Translations under genes and position numbers: made by a program
Shown here: positions 61,211 to 64,000 of the stretch, in pieces
Layout of the letters: every line of letters begins with the position of its first letter
Numbering within the stretch: position 1 is the stretch's first letter
Notes under the pieces: generated by a model
Seen by the model: only the letters and a program-made list of their open reading frames with translations
What the model was told of the DNA's origin: nothing
Database searches by the model: none
Source of the DNA: Pseudanabaena sp.
GTDB taxonomy: Bacteria > Cyanobacteriota > Cyanobacteriia > Pseudanabaenales > Pseudanabaenaceae
NCBI GenBank assembly: GCA_003249035.1
Contig: QBMK01000001.1
Location: 1-64,000, forward strand
Reading direction: 5' to 3'
Length of the DNA: 64,000 bases

Positions 61211-62047
61211 ATGCGATCGCAATGGGAATGTTTACTACAAAACCTGGGCTGCTGGCAAGGTTCATTCACTCGATTATCAGCAAAGGGAGAGATCCTAGAA
61301 GATATTCCTAGTGAAACAAGTTTAGAACTTAATAGCGGCAATCAAACTGTGCGGCAAGTTGTGCGGCGTTTTTACGACGGTCAGCCGCAGGATTTAGTTT
61401 TGGAATATCGTTCACTCAATAAAAGCACCACTTTCTTTGAGAATGGAGCTTTTTCTCAAGGAGCATTGCAATTTGCACCCTACACAGAATTTGGCGCGGA
61501 GTTGGGATTAATTCATGGAGATTGCCGTTTGCGCCTAGTGCTGATCTATGACAAAGCTAGCCAACTCGATCGCATTACCTTCATTCGCGAACATTTACCC
61601 AATAACACCACGCCCACGCGTCCAGACTTAACCTTGTCTGATTTGCTAGGCAAATGGGAAGGTGAAGCAATTACGATCGCTGCTGATTGGCTAGAGCCAG
61701 AAGTCATGTCAACAGTTACCGAATGGAAACAAGAAGGCGATCGCGTGATTATGTCTTTACAAATACAAACCCCTATAGGAACAAAGACGATCGCCTCAAG
61801 CGCTAGGCTCGATCCACAAAATCCGCAAATACTGAATTTTGAGCAGGATACTTTGTCGATCCAAACCTTGTTTTTACCTGATGGTGCATCAGTTACTTGT
61901 CCCGTTGAGATCGCCACAGGTCAGCCATTTCGCATAGCTTTATCATGGCTAATCGAGCCAAGACAGCATCAACGGATGATCCGTTCCTATGATCGCAAAG
62001 GAGGATGGACTGACCTTACCCTAGTGACTGAGCGCAAAGTGGGGTAG
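61211..62047 (+). CDS. DUF3598 family protein
   Basis: About 278 residues. It begins MRSQWECLLQNLGCWQGSFT and contains RLSAKGEILEDIPSETSLEL, LGKWEGEAITIAADW and DGASVTCPVEI; the second half repeats the lipocalin-like fold. DUF3598 is a cyanobacterial and plastid family of unclear function with similarity to lipocalin/bilin lyase (CpcS-like) folds. The ATG at 61211 gives the family N-terminus; a GTG at 61199 precedes it. Confidence 0.85.
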   Translation: MRSQWECLLQNLGCWQGSFTRLSAKGEILEDIPSETSLELNSGNQTVRQVVRRFYDGQPQDLVLEYRSLNKSTTFFENGAFSQGALQFAPYTEFGAELGLIHGDCRLRLVLIYDKASQLDRITFIREHLPNNTTPTRPDLTLSDLLGKWEGEAITIAADWLEPEVMSTVTEWKQEGDRVIMSLQIQTPIGTKTIASSARLDPQNPQILNFEQDTLSIQTLFLPDGASVTCPVEIATGQPFRIALSWLIEPRQHQRMIRSYDRKGGWTDLTLVTERKVG

Positions 62048-62098
62048 TCTGAGTATTAATTTGCATAGCAAATAAATACTCACTTAGGCGAATTTTAT

Positions 62099-62983
62099 AT
62101 GGCAGATACTACTCGCAAACTACTAATTAAGCGCATTGTTATAATGCTGCTTTTATTAGCGCTTTTTGTAGGCGCGTTTTCGGGAGCCCTCTATTTTTAT
62201 CAGAATGATCGCACGCAGCGATCGGCTAATCTGACCTTTGGTGATGACAAAGAACCAAATCGGATCGATGTTGAAGTTAGTTTATTAGGAGTAGATCCGA
62301 TCAAATCTGAGATGAATCTTCGATTTGTCCCGATCCCTCAAGGCACATTTGCTAAAGATGCACGCCTCACCAGAGAGCTAAGATTCTTTACAGGTATTGA
62401 AAGTGGTAAAGCTGAAGTTACACTTGAGAAAAATCGTATTCCTGATGCTGTTACAGGCTCTTTAACACTAGCAACTGGCAGGGTCAGTGACTATCCTTTT
62501 GATGTTCATAGTACTGACTTCTTTCTCTTTTTTACTAATCCTAAGGATGAGAAAGAAGAGATTCCCATGTCAGTAGGCTTTTATGGAGCAATTTCGGGCT
62601 ATAACATTGATGTAGACTATATCCCCAAAACAGTATTCGAGTCTTCTGATAGTTATATTGGCTTGCGCGTAAATGTTTCGCGATCAATAATCACCAAGTC
62701 TTTCTCTATCTTCTTGATGATTGCAATGTGGTTGATTGGTTTGGTGATATTTACGATGACGATGTTAGTGGTTTGGCAACCACGTCCGATTGAATTCGGG
62801 ATGTTCACTCTTATTGCGGGTATGTTATTTGCGCTACCTGCGGTGCGAAATCTTCAGCCTAGTGTTCCTCCTCTTGGCGGTTTGTCAGATTTTCTCTCGT
62901 TTTTCTGGGCAGAGTCACTTGTGGCAATTTCGATGCCAATTCTTTTCTTCACATGGCTAACACGCTATAAAAAACCTAGCTAA
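62099..62983 (+). CDS. DUF4436 family membrane protein
   Basis: A 294-residue protein. One N-terminal membrane helix (about 12-34), a roughly 165-residue extracytoplasmic domain (RIDVEVSLLGVDPIKSEMNL, DYPFDVHSTDFFLFF) and three C-terminal helices, with WLIGLVIFTMTMLVVW and a PPLGGLSDFLSFFWAE loop. This matches DUF4436. Function unknown. It lies 51 nt after the DUF3598 gene and may be co-transcribed. Confidence 0.85.
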   Translation: MADTTRKLLIKRIVIMLLLLALFVGAFSGALYFYQNDRTQRSANLTFGDDKEPNRIDVEVSLLGVDPIKSEMNLRFVPIPQGTFAKDARLTRELRFFTGIESGKAEVTLEKNRIPDAVTGSLTLATGRVSDYPFDVHSTDFFLFFTNPKDEKEEIPMSVGFYGAISGYNIDVDYIPKTVFESSDSYIGLRVNVSRSIITKSFSIFLMIAMWLIGLVIFTMTMLVVWQPRPIEFGMFTLIAGMLFALPAVRNLQPSVPPLGGLSDFLSFFWAESLVAISMPILFFTWLTRYKKPS

Positions 62984-62990
62984 ATAAATA

Positions 62991-63017
62991 TTCGAGGCTT
63001 GCAATGCAGGCCTCGAA
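62991..63017 (+). terminator. Hairpin after the DUF4436 gene
   Basis: TTCGAGGC pairs with GCCTCGAA around TTGCAATGCAG, 7 nt after the stop. No strong T-run. It lies 30 nt before the next gene and may be partial. Confidence 0.4.
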
Positions 63018-63046
63018 ATCACTCAAAAACTAACATTAATCTAACT

Positions 63047-64000
63047 ATGTCCTTACCGCCGATCATTGAGCAAATGCTCACTCCAGAGTTTTACGATCAT
63101 CCTGTTACTGAGCCTATCCAACTTCTACAAACCCATATTTCCTTTGTGCTGCTAACTGGAGCCTATGCCTACAAAGTCAAGAAACCAATGAACTTTGGCT
63201 TCTTAGATTTTTCTAGATTGGAAAAACGCAAATATTTTTGTGATGAAGAACTTCGACTTAACCGCCGTTTAGCGCCTGACCTATATCTTTCAGTCTTGCC
63301 TATTATCGATACAGATGGGAAATATCACTTTGATAAGACTGGTACAGGCACACCTGTGGAATATGCGATCGCAATGCCAGAATTCGCACAAGAGGATTTA
63401 CTCATTGAGATGTTTGCTTCGGGCAGACTGACGGTTGACCATGTAAAACAGATTGGCGAACAGTTGGCGGTATTCCATCAAAATGCACTAACCAATGACC
63501 ATATCAATAGCTTTGGGACAATGGAAGCGGTTCGGGCGGTGGCAAATGATAACTATGCTTCTACAGAGAAATATGTTGGTATTGCTCAAACTGACGAGCA
63601 GCTTACTCAAACCCGCGCCTATACAGATAAATTCTTTGCAGAGAATGCTGAGTTATTTAGCGATCGCATTGCTAAGGGGAAAGTGCGCGAATGTCATGGC
63701 GATGTCCATTTAAAAAATATTTGTCTCTATCAAGATCAAATCCAGATTTTTGACTGTATCGAATTTAATGAGCCTTTTCGCAATAGTGATGTGCTGTACG
63801 ATGCCGCATTTCTATTAATGGATTTACAATTTCGCGGTAGAAGAGATCTCGCAAATATTTTCCTAAATACTTATCTAGAGCGCACTGGTGATTATGAAGG
63901 AGTAGTATTGCTGCCACTCCATTGCAGTATGCGTGCTTATATTCGCGCTAAGGTTACTTCATTCTTGCTAGACGATCCCAATATTCCTGCGGATGTGAAA
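63047..64000 (+). CDS. Aminoglycoside-phosphotransferase-like kinase/ATPase (partial)
   Basis: The first 318 codons of a gene running off the window. MSLPPIIEQMLTPEFYDHP, HISFVLLTGAYAYKVKKPMN (the ATP-binding Lys region), FGFLDFSRLEKRKYFCDEEL, and the catalytic pair CHGDVHLKNICLY with IFDCIEFNEPFR (Brenner-type HGDxHxxN...D) show the aminoglycoside phosphotransferase-like fold. In cyanobacteria this domain is usually followed by an AAA/P-loop domain in a protein of about 520 residues, which would lie beyond the edge. Substrate unknown. Confidence 0.8.
   Translation, partial: MSLPPIIEQMLTPEFYDHPVTEPIQLLQTHISFVLLTGAYAYKVKKPMNFGFLDFSRLEKRKYFCDEELRLNRRLAPDLYLSVLPIIDTDGKYHFDKTGTGTPVEYAIAMPEFAQEDLLIEMFASGRLTVDHVKQIGEQLAVFHQNALTNDHINSFGTMEAVRAVANDNYASTEKYVGIAQTDEQLTQTRAYTDKFFAENAELFSDRIAKGKVRECHGDVHLKNICLYQDQIQIFDCIEFNEPFRNSDVLYDAAFLLMDLQFRGRRDLANIFLNTYLERTGDYEGVVLLPLHCSMRAYIRAKVTSFLLDDPNIPADVK

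Overview
The window is cyanobacterial chromosome, most likely from a Pseudanabaena-like organism; the genus is an inference. The octamer GCGATCGC (HIP1) is frequent in core genes. The window carries cyanobacterial markers: cyAbrB1, Gun4, Ycf20/DUF565, a PixD-type BLUF photoreceptor, cyanobacterial CobN, DUF3598, and a ribosomal operon without rpsN and rpmD.

Layout. (1) 107-2128, minus strand: serS followed by a YciO-type Sua5-family gene. (2) 2635-14002, plus strand: S10-spc operon rplC-rplD-rplW-rplB-rpsS-rplV-rpsC-rplP-rpmC-rpsQ-rplN-rplX-rplE-rpsH-rplF-rplR-rpsE-rplO-secY-adk-infA, closed by a strong terminator straight after infA. (3) 14.3-24.7 kb: small regulators, an HNH protein, cyAbrB1, TatD, a cysteine desulfurase, a universal stress protein, PNPase, a NERD nuclease-like protein and a CbiQ/EcfT-type membrane protein. 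(4) 24.8-33 kb: a molybdopterin oxidoreductase, a large Ser/Thr kinase with three C-terminal repeats, TrhO, and a lipid kinase fused to a degenerate methylglyoxal-synthase-like domain. (5) 33.2-48 kb, accessory-rich: a Dam-family restriction-modification pair, comB, a decayed Uma2 gene, an uncharacterised repeat protein, gun4, three DUF29 copies (one broken), a PutA-type proline dehydrogenase, a CHAT-like remnant, a TPR protein, intact and decayed toxin-antitoxin loci, and umuDC. (6) 48.1-57 kb: ychF, a CobO-like P-loop protein, ycf20, a COG2509 flavoprotein and cobN. (7) 56.8-60.3 kb: a MazEF module and a DNA methyltransferase module, each bounded by near-identical copies of the cobN 3' end. 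(8) 60.5-64 kb: BLUF, DUF3598, DUF4436 and the start of a kinase-like/ATPase gene that runs off the window.

The most interesting structures are these. The 3' tail of cobN occurs three times in direct orientation (56709, 57408, 60212) and brackets two cargo modules like a serial integration or recombination site. The second module encodes a 781-residue methyltransferase with an EVE-type nuclease-like C-terminal region, a candidate uncharacterised restriction or defence protein. Two G/C-run palindromic elements sit in frame inside cobN. A roughly 107-bp MITE-like element with three hairpins occurs five times, plus one fragment, between genes. Many intergenic regions end in long near-perfect hairpins with unrelated stems, and two of these share flanking sequence.

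No tRNA, rRNA, CRISPR array or intact insertion sequence was recognised. All family assignments are from reading the translated sequence; no database search was run.
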